Assembly: GCA_950295325.1 (NCBI GenBank) | Contig: OX485803.1 | Location: 66,605,554 to 66,669,553 of the forward strand | Reading direction: 5' to 3' | DNA length: 64,000 nucleotides | Source: Polytrichum commune | Lineage: Eukaryota > Streptophyta > Polytrichopsida > Polytrichales > Polytrichaceae | In this document: one piece after another, positions 34,843 through 47,654 of the stretch | Position numbering within the stretch: the stretch's first letter is position 1 | Layout: each line of letters opens with the position of its first letter | The notes under the pieces: model-generated | The model's input: only the letters and a program-made list of their open reading frames with translations | Told to the model about the DNA's origin: nothing | The model's database searches: none | Made by a program: the position numbers and the translations under genes

Positions 34843-37700
34843 AGAAAGATCTCATTAATTTCCCTCTCGGCAATTACAAAGTAAAGGCACAATCTCCAAC
34901 TATTGCCCCTGAAGTTCACACCACAATCACAAACCACACACACACACACACAAAGAGAGAGTTTTTTTTCGTATAGTCCCCTTATATGTGATTTGTCAGA
35001 GTTGCAACTCCTCTAATCAGACCATAGTCCTCACAAATCTGCCCTTTCCCAATCTCTATATCTATAGTCCTTCATTCACACATGAGAAACATGTATCTAG
35101 CTATTCTTAGATTGTTTTCTCATTGCACTTCTCTATTCAACAGAAAATAATTGAAAATCGGCTCTACACCCCTTCAATTACATAGAAACATTTGAAAATA
35201 AATCCGAGATCACAAGAGGATTTTTTGCAGTTATAATTATGGGACATAAAAGAGAAGGAAGCAGATAGACAACAACTCACAACTTATGCATGCCCATATT
35301 AAAAATGCATTGGTGCTAAAATGTTGTGAAAGAAAATCATCCGCAAACATCTTCGAGAGTACAAACGAGATCCTAAAATCAAGAAATCAATCACGATATC
35401 TTTGTTAGATGTCGTTGATGTTTTTCTTCTTATGAGCTATGTCTAGGTGGGATGGTGCGTAGCTTGCTATGTTTCATTCGAACATGTAGGAAATGAAGAG
35501 AACTTATGTGAAGGTTGCAACAATTGTTGCTTTACAGTCTATAATTTCAGATACTCTACTACTTCAAAGGGATGGAGAGCCTAGTTTATTTAGCGATCAA
35601 CAAAGGCTGTTTATGGTTGTCATATTTTTAGGACGGATGTTTTTCATAGGCAGTGGGGCTCATGAGCAATTCCAAAGCTCACTCCCTTTACATATTGAAA
35701 TAGGAAGTGGGAGGTTAGAGTATCAGCGCATCCATACATGGGATGGGTGTATTTGCATTGCAAGTAATAAAGGCCAAGGATGAATTATTGTCATTTGTAG
35801 AGCAATTTTTTTTTTAAATGGAGTTGAAAAGTATGTACAAAGAAAATCCATGGTTTATTAAATATGTGCTATAACTAAAGAAAATCATCTACCAAGATGG
35901 GGATGTTTTGAATGGAAACATTGCATGTTTCATTTATAACTCTATTGGGAGGGAGGAAATTGCCAATGTGCAATGGGACTATGTGTCGTTGCCTACACTA
36001 TGGAACCCCAAAGCTTGGGGATATGTCATGTTGTAGTAACACGAGAAATTAAAGAGAGATATGAGCTATTCACATATTACCCAGTAAATTGAACTATTGT
36101 AGTCGCCTTGAGTAAGGCATGGATCCACTGCTTCATTTGGCATAGTTTAGCGAGAGTTTAGCAATTCCAAAATTTAGATATGAAAAATCCTTTCTAGAAT
36201 GAATTGTGGTAGCCGATTTCCATACGGATGACAAAATGTAGCCATTGTTTTGAACTCTAAGACTATAAAGTCTGAAACCATATGGATGACTAAATGTAGA
36301 CCTTATTTTTGACTCTATGACTCCAAAATTTGAACATAGTTACTGGAATCTCCAAATATTGAAAGCAAACATGAACAATTCGAAGTTGTACGAATGATAA
36401 CATAGTATTTGGGCAAGTACAACAATAACCCTACTGCAATTAATGATGAACTCGAGGATGACGAAGTTGCCACTGCCATGGAAGAAGAAGAGTTTGAGGA
36501 AGTAGAGCTCACAAAGGTCCTAGAAGAATAAATAAATCCACTATACGAGGGTTCTCAAATAACACGTTTAATTACAGTGATTATTCTCTTAAATTGCTTT
36601 ATAATTTTTGGAGTATCAAATGCATGTGCATATGATTCACTTTTCAAACTTAATTGATTGATCTCTTATTCAACATATTCATTTGCATTTCCCCTTCATG
36701 TGCAACAATTGTCTTTTTATTGATGGAAAGAAAAAAAATGGATGAAAGATTATCTTATGAAGAGAGCCACGAAGCTCAAAAGTATCATCAAATGCAGATA
36801 AAGACCTTAAATGCATATTTTGTAGTAAGGCATGGACAAAGAACATCATAGCCTAAGGCCCATATCCACTTTCATTGACACGGCACCTAGTAGCCCTGTA
36901 TTGAGGGGATGCAAGGTTCTAACTATGGAAGACGTTGAACCGAGCGTTGGACGTTGTGGAAGAAGATCCAGATTTGGAAGATGACGTTGTTTGACATTAG
37001 GAAGGGAGGTCACATGGCAAAGATAATAGCTATAGGTGTATATCATTCTTTTTGTGAATGTATAAACTATTTGCATATTGCAAAGCCAAGAAATAAACTA
37101 TGATGTTGTGTAAAAGTATTAGAACTCAAAAGCATTGTAAATAATTAAAAATGATTGTATTGTCAAAATTCAATATACAACCAACAAAAATGCCATTGCC
37201 ATAAAACACTTGCTGAAATGATCAAAGACCGGGGACTCACAACATGAATAAATATGAAGGAAGTCCAAATGCAATATAAAAACCATTCACTATTAGGACC
37301 TAAAATTTGTAGTCAACTAAGTACTAATTTTAGTGATGTGGTCCGTTATGACTATCACCAAAATATGAAATATAGAGAGAACATGTTCCCAACACGTTCT
37401 CCACACGGTTCCCATCTAGGTCCTGTCCGATATGACTAAAAGCCTAGTCATATGATGACTAAAGTCACTTCTAGTCATCACTTTGCTTCAACATGAGTGC
37501 CCTAAAACCGATAGTCATATCCGGTCATATGGTCATAGTCATTTTTTTTGTGTTTTCTTTGTAATGAACGTTGCTCAAGTCCAGTTCCATCATTGTCTAC
37601 AGTCTACTTGGGTAACATTGTCTAGCCAAGGGTAACATAATTTGGGCAAGATATATGTAGTTGTTTATATTACACCATCTAGATGAAATGATTTTTTTTG
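34843..37700. other. Intergenic, no supported gene
   Basis: An open frame at 35493-35783 has no recognisable motif. The plus-strand piece at 36400-36530 encodes an acidic run (ELEDDEVATAMEEEEFEE) ending in a stop, which could be the C-terminus of a decayed transposase, but nothing around it confirms this. A (CA)n run lies near 34937-34952. Confidence 0.45.
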
Positions 37701-37705
37701 CAAAG
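37701..37705. repeat. Target-site duplication of the solo LTR (CAAAG)
   Basis: CAAAG here recurs at 39262-39266. Confidence 0.85.
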
Positions 37706-39261
37706 TGTGAGCCCAAAATAGTGCCCACATGTGGTGATTAACTCTTCGAAACCAATTTTAGTTTGACTTTGATGTATTATGATTATTCACAAAACATAAA
37801 AAGAGTGAAGAGTGGTGTGGATTTAACTTTAGGCATTAGGTGGTGTTGTGTGATTATTTCAAGGTTTGATTTCAATGAGAGTATGCCTTGATAATGTGAG
37901 TAGGGGGTAAGGTGAAGCAAGGTGAGCTCCATGGGTTAAATGCCCACTTTTGGATCCACCTTGTTAGTTTAGGAAGAAGGAAGCTTGGTGGATGGGGATT
38001 AGTCCCTACTTTGGAGGAGAAGGTTAAGGGATTGTGATTGGAGGTGCTAATCCTCTCACCCTATCCTCACCTCTCTCTCCCTCTTTGCTACTTAAGGTGT
38101 ATTTTCTCTCATTTCCCTCTCTCTCCATCAAGCGCTCTCAAGGGAGCAAGTTCTTAAGAGCTTGAGCCACGTGTGTGGGTTATTAGTTTTAGTGAAGTTA
38201 ATTAGTTAAGCTCTCTCTCTCATTATCTCATTATCAAAGGGGGAAAAGCTCTTAGAGCTTGAGACAAGGTGTGTGGATTAAGTAGCTATTAGAGTAGTTG
38301 TGTGTTAGATTAGTTCATTAGCGGGGTAAGTTAGTACACGTAGCCAAAGGACAAGGAGAAAGGAGTTAGGGTGATGCTCGATTAGCACCTAGGGTCGGTT
38401 ATTGAAGGTAGCTCATAGCTGACCCAAGGCCGAAGCCAACCGGTTCAAGGCCAAAGCCACAGTTCAAGGCCAAAGCAACAGTTTCAGGCCGAAGCCACAG
38501 TTTCAGGCCGAAGCCAACAGTCCAGGCCGAAGCCAACGTTCCAGGCCAAAGCAACAGTTTCAGGCCGAAGCCAATAGTCCAGGCCGAAGCCACAGTTTCA
38601 GGCCGAAGCCAACAGTCCAGGCCGAAGCCAACAATCCAGGTCGAAGCCAACGTTCCAGGCCGAAGCCACAATTCCAGGCCGAAGCCAACAGTCCAGGCCG
38701 CAGCCGAAGCCAGCACAAGGGCCAATTGATCCGGTGGGAGTGCAAGCAATTAACAAGGCCTAGCAACTTAGTTGCTTAGCCCGAAAACTAATCTAAATCA
38801 CACTAGGCTATGGTAGGCCATCCTAGATCTTAAGTAAGGGTTGGGATTTATTAGACTAGGTAGGGTTGTATGTGACTCTTTGAATGTATTAATGATGGAT
38901 CATGGAGGTGAGTGTTTTTAAACACTTGCAATCTCTTTGTCAAAATAAGATCACGTGTGCCACGAATGGAGAATGTGGAGGATCTTGGCAAGGTCAATAC
39001 AAGGGGAGTAAAGATCAAGGGTACTAGGGGACTCTCTTTAAGGGCGTGCGTGGCCAAGGCCGCGGGTTGGACCCTTGAGAAATCACATTCCACCACACGC
39101 CAAGAGATTCAAAATAATGTAACAAGTTAAGTTAAGATAAAGTGAGTACCTTGGGCATGAGAGCCACATAGCAATTCACATTATGATGTTATGAAGTGAA
39201 TGTGATTCTCAAAACCATCACCCGGACTAGGACGCTTAAGGGTGGTGGGTTTGGCCTCACA
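37706..39261 (+). mobile_element. Solo LTR, 1556 bp
   Basis: Starts TGTGAGCCCAAAATAGTGCCC and ends GGCCTCACA with exact CAAAG duplications on both sides. It is the family of the RLG-2 and nested LTRs, but in the opposite orientation. The matching landmark near its end, CCCGGACTAGGACGC, is the inverse of the CGTCGTAGTCCGGG text at 28990. Formed by LTR-LTR recombination that removed the interior. Confidence 0.9.
38420..38715. repeat. Tandem repeats, about 20 bp, inside the solo LTR
   Basis: About fifteen units of CAGGCCGAAGCCAACAGTC and variants (CAAAGCCACAGTTT). They produce repetitive frames on the minus strand (WLRPGLLASA) that are not genes. Confidence 0.9.
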
Positions 39262-39266
39262 CAAAG

Positions 39267-42200
39267 CATATATTTTTATTTTAAATTGCACATTTATTAT
39301 TTTTTGTGTTCTTTCTATATGATGTACTAGTGAATATTTCTTAAGCAAATGCTTGCTAAGGTGAAAGGAGGTCATGGTTGGAGCAACTAACAATCGTGGT
39401 CATTGGATGAGGTCCAAAAAGACCCAAACAAAGGCTATTATTGTAGTCAAGTGTCAATATTGAATATGGTGTGTCATACTTCACTCTAAATTTTGTTGAT
39501 GGCACCTCTGGACATAATGCTAGGTTTTAGGTTTGGATGTTGTACATTTTGGTCAAGCTTTTGTAATTTTTGGTGTAAGGTTCTTAAGTGGGGTTGAGGA
39601 TGTGCTTTGCAAATTAGTAGCACCCTCTTTAGGTTTCAAGCTCAGAAAAATTGCCCAAATTTGATCCCTAATTGGGCTTGAATATTGTTCAAGCCTAACT
39701 TTGAAGAGGACCTAATTTAGAATCATGGCCCAATTTAAAACTCAATTTACAAGGCATGTTGTTTGGTCAAGTTGCTAAGGGATTGTGCGTTTGGACTGCT
39801 CCTTTCCATTGGGTCTCGAGAACCCTTGGTAACCTTGTGTTCAAAAAAATCATAGTTATTCTCTGAGAAACTAAGGTAAATGGGTGTTATGCGGTACATT
39901 TTGTATGTTTTCAACTTTTGTTGGTCACATTTCGAAAACAAAACTTGTGTTGCATTAGCTCATCTACAATGTAACAATTTCAAAAATTGGATTGAACACC
40001 GGACTTCGCTTGATTGAGTTAATATTATCAAAAGTGCATGTTTGTTGATTTCTTAGTAGAATACACAAGTCCTTCCAATTGTGTTCACTATTAAGTATGG
40101 GGTAGTTAATAAATTTTTAAGATGTGGTCCAATATTATTGAAATATGTATCTTTATGGTGTTTGTTCATTGATCCTCACTAAACCACACACCGATTAAAT
40201 AGAGGGGACTAATTATGTGAGTAGTGAGGGAGGAAAATTATTTGGAAACACATGTATTAGTATCCTATAATCATAATAATTTAGCATAAATCGATCAAAT
40301 TTCTACACTATCATATGAAAGTGGAGTTGAAGTAAAGAGCAATTGATTAATGATATGCTTGAATTCACATTAGAATTCAACAATTGTAAGCATGGAATGA
40401 TGGTTTAGAGTTGAATTTAAATATGGTTGTTATATTTAAATCTAACATGACAACCCTATTTAATTCAAATTCTAAACCACTTCAACAACAACAATTATTA
40501 TTATAATTTTAAACAATAATTAGATTTGTTAAACAAATGTCTAACATTCCAATCATGTCTAACAATCATATTTAGACATTTGAATAAGGAAGGGTTGAAC
40601 AAATGCCAAACATTCCAATGATTAACCATGTAATTATTATTTATTTATTTATTTTAAAATCATGGAAGTTGGACAAATGAATTAAGGAAGATGTTTAGGT
40701 GGCAATTGTAAGATTTAGGCTTATTGTGAGGAACCAATGATGAAGTGGCATCCATAACTTTTGCAACCCTTGCTACATATTATGGGACAACCAGCTTGCT
40801 AGGAGGTGACGTCCAAAATTTTGTATTTTTACAAACACCAAACACATATACCTCTCATATACTGCGCTTGAACATTGTTCTTATGAAAACGAGATGTACC
40901 TAGATTCTTTCTTGCGAACAAACATCACAATGTTGAAACACGGAATCTATAAAAGTTCATTGTATATTAGAACACCTCATGAAATTCATATGTGAGCACT
41001 CAATCAACATGACGAGCAACATATTAACAAAATCCAACAATGACAATTACAAGGTTAGCATTCGTCATATATAAGGTTATCCCATGCGATCCACCACAGC
41101 CTGTTCAGATGGACAAAAGGGGCTACAAAGAGAGATTCCTAGAGAGTAAAAATCAACCAATCAAAATGCTCCATGTAAGCAAACTAGTCATCTTTGCAAA
41201 AGTCCTCACAATTTTCCTAAAATATTTAAAGTAATGGAGAGGTATGAGCATGGAAACAAATGTACCATAATGGCATCAAACTTATAAGCACTCAAGGACA
41301 CATGCAAAGAGGAATGACAATTTATATTAGAAAATAAATTCTTAGCAATACGATGGGGACGGAGGGTTTTGAAACATAAGTTTATTATGAATGATAGTAT
41401 GTTATGCACTTACTCTCTTTACCAATTCAATTGTCTTGAGCACATAGATAGAAACACCAACCTTGATTGAGGCAAGCGTGACAGAAGAGTCACTTTACCC
41501 ATGGGCTATTGCCACATCTCAATGGTGGACCCTATTTAAAGGACTAGGTTAGGCATAACTGGTAACTTCTTGTAGTAGTAAAATTTTGATTTTTGATTCA
41601 ATACTAAAAAATGTGGAAACATAGTCTTTAGTAAACTAGACATTGCCTGAAAGGACCAGTGGAAATGGTTAATAGTCTTGTAAGATCATAAAATTTATTA
41701 GTGAGAACAATAATTTGTTGGCAGCCGTGGTAGTTATAGAAACTCGGCAAGCTCTCAAGGATATAGAGGAGTCGAGAAATCATAAAAGACTCTCGGAGAG
41801 ACGACCGAGGCTGGGAGAGCCAATAGATATAGAAATTATCTTTATATTAGAACTTTCCGAAGTAACATAGAGTGGATTTTCCTTCAGATTCAATAGATAC
41901 CAAACTTTGTACTTCAACATTAGCATGGATACGTGTGAATACATAAATCAAGCCAGAAGACCAGGGTAAGACAGCACACCAAAAGCCAAAAACCAATACA
42001 AGGAACGCATAACAATAATGTCCTCAGCCAAAGCCAAGGTGGAGAGACCAACTAGCAATAGAAGAAGTGAGAGAGCTCATGGAGATTTAAAAGCCACCAC
42101 GTGATTACAAGTTGCCATAGAGATTGGAAGAAAGATTCACGGCGATAGGATATACAACCAACAGAGATAGGATAGGCAGAGAGATTTTAACGATCAAAGT

Positions 42201-42942
42201 CAACATTTTGAAAGAACAATTTATAAGAATAAAAAGAGATTTTAGAGATCAAGGCCATCATTTTGAAAGAACAAATTAGGAGGTTAAAATATAGTATGAG
42301 GGATATAAAGTTACCGCACATAAAGTAGGAATTTTTGCCAAGTCAATTAATTTTGAAGCCACCTCACCTATACCTTGACAATTGGTAACTACCAATTGTG
42401 TTAGTAAAATATATTGGTATATTTGTACTTATACGGAAATAAGAATATGTAGTCATAGTGAGGATGAAAGTAGAAATTCAGGATTTTGAACCTTCAAGAG
42501 GCTTAACGGTTGTAACAATATGGAAAAAACTCTCTTGTAGGAATGTTAAAGATAAAATAGGATCTAGAGAGTAAGAAAATGAATATCAATTGGAAAATTG
42601 ATTATAGTCAAAAGAAAAAGAAAAAACTATATATAGAGAAACACCTCTTTCCATACCAATAAAATTATCTTAAGATTGAGTGTCAAACAATATTTTAGAT
42701 TATCTTGTAACTCACCTCCTTCAAAGCATTCTTCTCAATACATATACAATTTCTCTATACTCAAGAAATTTTCTCTCAATATCCTTTGTGAGTTGTTGAA
42801 TGTTATGAGACTTCACGAGTCACACTACATGTCAAACTCTAAATTGTGCGTGTCAATTGACGTGCATTTTATTTTTGTGCATGTTTCTACGTATCAAATG
42901 TCAAAAACTTGCAAAAACTTTGTCAAACATACACACTGGTTT
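39267..42942. other. Intergenic, AT-rich, no gene seen
   Basis: No motif-bearing frame. It holds an imperfect hairpin at 40401-40479 (TGGTTTAGAGTTGAATTTAAATA against TCAAATTCTAAACCA), and near 40540-40620 repeats of CTAACATTCCAATCATG type. Confidence 0.5.
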
Positions 42943-43318
42943 TTTGTTTCCCTACCATACAGTAGTTGGAGAAAGTAAGCATTGAAGAGCCAACTAGCTA
43001 GCTCAGGCCAAGTCGCATTCAATTATCAGATGTTGCATGGTGATCCATCCCAAACATAGTACACACTGACAAGGTAAGCACATGCCGAGTCTAATGAAGT
43101 CCCAAGTACCCTACAGACTGACCCTAAACCCTAAATCCTACACATAATACAGACTAAGCACAGACCAAGTCTGGTGAAGTCCCAAGAGTGGAGTGCATGA
43201 TTTCCCCACGCACCTCACATGCATGTCGTGAGCTCTCAGCCTGCCTTGTGGCCTGGAAGCGTTTGGCACAGAGAGAGAGACCACCAAAAGAAAATAGAAT
43301 CTAAAAGTACTGTTCTCC
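42943..43318. repeat. Dispersed repeat R1, copy a
   Basis: Shares with copies at 45907-46865, 47270-47500 and 51719-52390 the ordered landmarks GTTTCCCTACCATACAG, GCATTGAAGAGCCAACTAGCT, CCCTAAACCCTAAATCCTACACAT, GCGTTTGGCACAGAG and AAAATAGAATCTAAA. The CCCTAAACCCTAAAT part is two plant telomere-type units. No ends or coding capacity identified. Confidence 0.8.
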
Positions 43319-43530
43319 CTCTTTAGTATGACACGTTTGGGAAACACCCAAAGTGTCGTATGATCGAGGTGTGATCTTTTCGTTAATATGACAATTGGCG
43401 TAAAGTTGTCGTACTATCGAGGGAATACGAAAACATAAGCAATATGAGCTTAAAATATGTATACAACAGGTTTAAGTAATATGGATTGTATGAAATGATA
43501 ACTTATAATTCCAAACAAATACAAATATTC

Positions 43531-44470
43531 TCAAGATCTCTTGAAATAGGAGTTCAAAGATCTTTGGTGTTGCCTACCCAAGTAAGCAATTGCCATCTCA
43601 TCTAAATTCCCTACTAGCTTTTGAAAACTAATAATTTCATTAATACCAAAATGTAAAGAGTTGTCTAATAAGAAATTAGACAACAATGATGCATGACGTT
43701 TAGCATCACTTAGCTTTACTGTAGGTGGAGCAACATCATCCACATGTATTGAATGTGGATCAACGTTAAGATCAAAGCCTTGTGCATAATTGATTCCCAA
43801 AGCAACATCCACCAATTCATCAGTATTCAATTCTAGCTCAACACTCTCGTGCCCTTTCATCTAATGCAGGTAATATACGTGCCATCCAACTCACTCCATA
43901 CTTGATAACTGTATATGATAGCATGTCTGATGTTGGGCACCACCTTCCTTAAGTCCTTCAATGTAGCATCATCATATTTTAATAAAACCCACCTCCAAAG
44001 TTTCTTCTTGAACTAAAATTTGAAAGATGCTATTATACCTTGATCCAAAGGTTAAACTATGTTTGTAACATTAGGAGGAGGGAATGCCAAAGTTTTTTTT
44101 TTTTTTTTTTTTTTTTTTTGAGACAGAAGGCCGACAGGCCAACGCCAAAGCACAGGAGGTAGCTGACCACCTGGCAAGTTTTCCGTCAAGTAGAGAGGAG
44201 ATTTCACAGCCGGGATTCGAACTGCTAACCTCTTCCTTGAGATTTGGGTATCTCTCCACCATCATCCGGTAGTTTAAGGTCATCTCGGACCACGGAATGC
44301 CAAAGTCATGTTGCTAAATTCAAAGGTTGAAAAACCACGAGACTTACCAACTTTGGCAAAGCTAACAAAATCTTTGCTTAACTATCTCCACTCATTTGGT
44401 ACTTTCCCATGTAGGTTTGCGTCCTCAAAGTAAAAATTTATAACCTCAATCATCAAACTAGCAGGGTTCT
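43531..44470 (-). pseudogene. pogo/Tigger-like (DDE_1) transposase fragment
   Basis: Read on the minus strand around the SINE, the remnant contains FPPPNVTNIV and PLDQGIIASFK, the conserved block of pogo/Tigger and CENP-B-related transposases just before the final catalytic residue. It is followed by LWRWVLLKYDDATLKDLRKVV and a C-terminal tail with FQKLVGNLDEMAIAYL. The N-terminal helix-turn-helix part is not present. Stops break it at several points, for example within TNIV*PLDQG and before 43860, and a 200-bp SINE splits it at 44094-44293. The element was dead when the SINE arrived or has decayed since. Confidence 0.8.
44094..44293 (-). mobile_element. tRNA-derived SINE with poly-A tail
   Basis: On the minus strand a 200-bp body with a B box GTTCGAATCCC (44212-44222) ends in a run of about 22 A. 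Exact 13-bp duplications GGAATGCCAAAGT flank it at 44081-44093 and 44294-44306. The A box is weak (GATGATGGTGGAGAG region). Long identical duplications and an A tail indicate LINE-mediated insertion; the perfect duplication suggests it is fairly recent. Confidence 0.92.
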
Positions 44471-44479
44471 ACCCTCTTT

Positions 44480-45204
44480 ACACTTAGGTACAGTGTTGTG
44501 CCAAATATCCAAAGTTAACACGTTTAAGTTCAAAATTGTGTGTAAGACATATTCAAAAGAGCTTCAAAAGTCTACCTCAAATCAATATGCTTTGTATTCC
44601 AAGATTTCTTGTAGAATATCTTAGCAACATACACACATTATTTTTGAGGGAAAGTGAGATACAAAACTCAAAGTGTTGCCAAATTTGTGAAGAGTCTACC
44701 TCACATGTGCCCATGCCACTAACCAAATCCACAAAGAGTGTTAGTAACATACACAAGGTAATAACAATAGAACCCAATTTTTATCTTTGTCACATAGTCA
44801 TGTATAGCATAGACATCCATTTTGTATCATTGCATACACATATTGCCATTGAGTATTCTACCTATTTTTTAGCCATTTGAACTTTGCGAGACTGAGCTTT
44901 GTGGTAGGTAACACGCTCCCTCCACTTTTACTAGTCCTCATTACTTAACCTAATCTCAAGGGTTAACTTAGGGTACACAATCATAGTTATTTAAACATTG
45001 AGAGAAGGCTCTCCTGGATTCCTATTACTTATTATAGAATTAGATAAGTATCCTCGACCATAGATCCATAGAACTGGATCCATGGTGGACGTTTGTTATG
45101 TAGAATTTATCAAACCCACAAGGTTTTTTTTTCTCCCGTGAAGGTTATTTTTTTGTCATTGGGTGGATTCATTTATGCTAAAGTAAAAACATAAGGGGGG
45201 GGGG

Positions 45205-45237
<33 letters not shown>

Positions 45238-45906
45238 AAAGAAATTAGAAACTAAAAGTACATTAAATCTAATATTTAGTGCCACTTACTGTTTGTGGTT
45301 TATTGTGGGTGGTTCCTTCATTTGCTAGTTGGTCGACAATTTCATTGCTTGAGATTTCAATGTGTAATCTAACTTTTTGTATTGTTATGTTGTGTTTGGT
45401 CCATGAACTTTTGTGGACTATGGTTGAGATAAGTTAGTTAAAGTAACCATCTCGTGCTAACATCGTGCTTCATATTCTAGGAGAAGTGGGCTAAGGTGGA
45501 AAAATGAAAATAATGAATGACCACTATTTGTGCATTAGAGTGGGAGTAGATTGATTATTGTGTAGGCCCAAACTAGCTAATTATAAAAGTGATGGTCCAA
45601 AAAGGATGTAATGATCGGTGGGATGCAATAATTCACCGGATATGTTGTATTTCACACCACTAGGGATCACTTTTGAGTGCCATTTAGTTAAAAAAAATTT
45701 GTGCGCATTCGTATGTTGAGTAAGATATTTTGATGCTCAAATTAGGAAGACCTTATTATACAATAGGGGAGTTTGACTAACTTGTCTCTTTGGGAAAATG
45801 TAACTAATTGTTTACATAGAATAAAATTATGAAGCAACTTGCATTCCTCATAATTTCCTCTATTCCATCTTGCGTATATTTTTGACAAAAGAATTGCAAT
45901 TTTTTG
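44480..45906. other. Intergenic with a G/GA microsatellite
   Basis: No gene seen. A G13 run followed by (GA)n at 45197-45234 precedes text (45240-45400) that recurs at 52398-52520 (TTTGCTAGTTGGTCGACAATTTCATTGCTTGAG), so this part belongs to the R1 repeat neighbourhood. Confidence 0.5.
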
Positions 45907-46865
45907 CACACACAAAAATTGTACGGACTATTCAAAATTTGACATGTAGTGTGACTTGTGAAGAAAGAAACCCACAAGTCAATTGACATGTTAGGAACGG
46001 AAAGGACACGTACTACTAGGCACGTGACAATGAGATGACATTATAGATGAAAATGTAGATGGCGACTGACATTCACTTTTGTTTCTGAAAACATCACATA
46101 ACACTTTGAAGTTGAAGTTGAACATCAAATGGAATTTGTGAAACATACACACTAACTCCATCGTTGAAGAATGTTGCACAAATTTCAATCCCCTCTGTTT
46201 GGCTGAGTCAGCTTCTTTTCAGCGTTTTCTGTTTCCCTACCATACAGTGTTTGGAGAAAGCAAGCATTGAAGAGCCAACTAGCTTAGGCCAAGTCGTATT
46301 CGATTATCAAATGTTGCATGGTGATCCATCCCAAACATAGTACACACTGACAAGGTAAGCACAGGCCAAGTCTTAGTTTTTTTTTCTTGGAAAATGACAT
46401 TGGCCATGAGGTGAAGAATTGGCCTTCCATTTTGGGTGCACCCAATTCAATGATCTCGGGCCATGTCTTACCATTCAATTTTTGATTTAAAAATTCATAC
46501 CACCAAATCAGCCCGGCCTTTAGGTGTAAAGAGGTTGGGACCGATTTCAACCTTTTGACCAATCACAAGTGAGGATCTCAAGCCTCATACACAGTGAATT
46601 GGCCTGGTCTATAGGTGTAAAGCAACCCTAAGTCCCAAGTACACTACAGAATGACCCTAAACCCTAAATCCTACACATAGTACACAGTGACAAGATAAGA
46701 ACAGACCGAGTATAATCAAGTCCCAAGTGTGGAGTGGATGATTTCCCCACGCACGTGCCTTGTGGCCTTGGGAGCGTTTGGCACACACAGAGAGAGGGTG
46801 GGGGGGGGGGGAGAAGCAAGCAAGGAGCCACCAAAAGAAAATAGAATCTAAACGTACACCTAGAA
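45907..46865. repeat. Dispersed repeat R1, copy b
   Basis: Runs from AAAATTGTACGGACTATTC through GTTTCCCTACCATACAG to AAAATAGAATCTAAACG. It matches copy d (51719-52390) over its whole left half and is interrupted by one arm of the foldback listed next. Confidence 0.8.
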
Positions 46866-47005
46866 GCCATGCCGATTTGGTGGTATGAATTTTAAATCAA
46901 AAAAAGCATGGTATGACACGGCCCAAGCTCATTGAATTGGGTGCACCCAAAATGAAAGGCCAATACTTGGTCTCGAGGCCAATGTCAAATTTCAATTAAA
47001 AGAAA
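46373..47005. mobile_element. Foldback element with ~145-bp inverted arms
   Basis: The left arm (46373 to about 46520: GACATTGGCC, TTTTGGGTGCACCCAATTCA, CATACCACCAAATC) and right arm (about 46866-47005) are inverted repeats with moderate divergence. Between them lies more R1-type sequence, so either R1 sequence was captured or a second R1 piece lies between two arms. Confidence 0.7.
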
Positions 47006-47269
47006 AACTTTTTTAACAACATATGGTTTTTCAAATGAACCATATCCATTGGATTATGTGAAAATATGAACGGCTCTATGCTAGATCCGTTGGATTATGC
47101 TAGAATTATTGAATCAACCTAACCTCTTGGCCCTAAAGCATTTACATATGGGAAAATTGACCCCCATTATAATCTTATTATAATGTGTAGTTGAAGCCGG
47201 CCTCCAACCCAAAAAGGACTGAAATTTCATGCAATCAACCTCAAACGGAAGTGACCCAGCCTCTAGATG

Positions 47270-47500
47270 TATAGCAGCCCTAAGTCCCAAGTACACTACA
47301 GACTGACCCTAAACCCTAAATCCTACACATAGTACAGACTGACAAGATTAGCACAGACCGAGTCTAATCAAGTCCCAAGTGTGGAATGGATGATTTCCCC
47401 ACGCACCTGCCTTGTGGGCCTGGAAGCGTTTGGCACAGAGAGAGAGACCCACCGAAAGAAAATAGAATCTATACGCACACTAAATCTGATATTTAATGTC
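47270..47500. repeat. Dispersed repeat R1, copy c (partial)
   Basis: Starts at AGCCCTAAGTCCCAAGTACAC and contains the CCCTAAACCCTAAATCCTACACAT landmark through AAAATAGAATCTATACG. Confidence 0.8.
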
Positions 47501-47654
47501 ACTTACTGTTCAAAGTTACACAGTGCTTTATCTGTTGCAATTGATGGAATTTGTTTTATAAAGTAAAGTTGATAATGTTCTATTATGTCCAAACAATCCA
47601 ATCTGACATTTGCTGGTAGAGTATGAGATATTTCATGAATGGATATAGTATTGC

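Noticed and set aside
35493-36535. Transposase gene remnant
   Set aside because: An acidic C-terminus-like piece and a short frame exist, but no transposase motif could be found to support a call.
38399-38766. Repetitive minus-strand frame (WLRPGLLASA repeats)
   Set aside because: Product of the ~20-bp tandem repeat in a solo LTR; not a gene.
43125-43140. Telomeric repeat or telomere-proximal position from CCCTAAACCCTAAAT
   Set aside because: Only two units, and they recur as a fixed part of the dispersed repeat R1; no long telomeric array.
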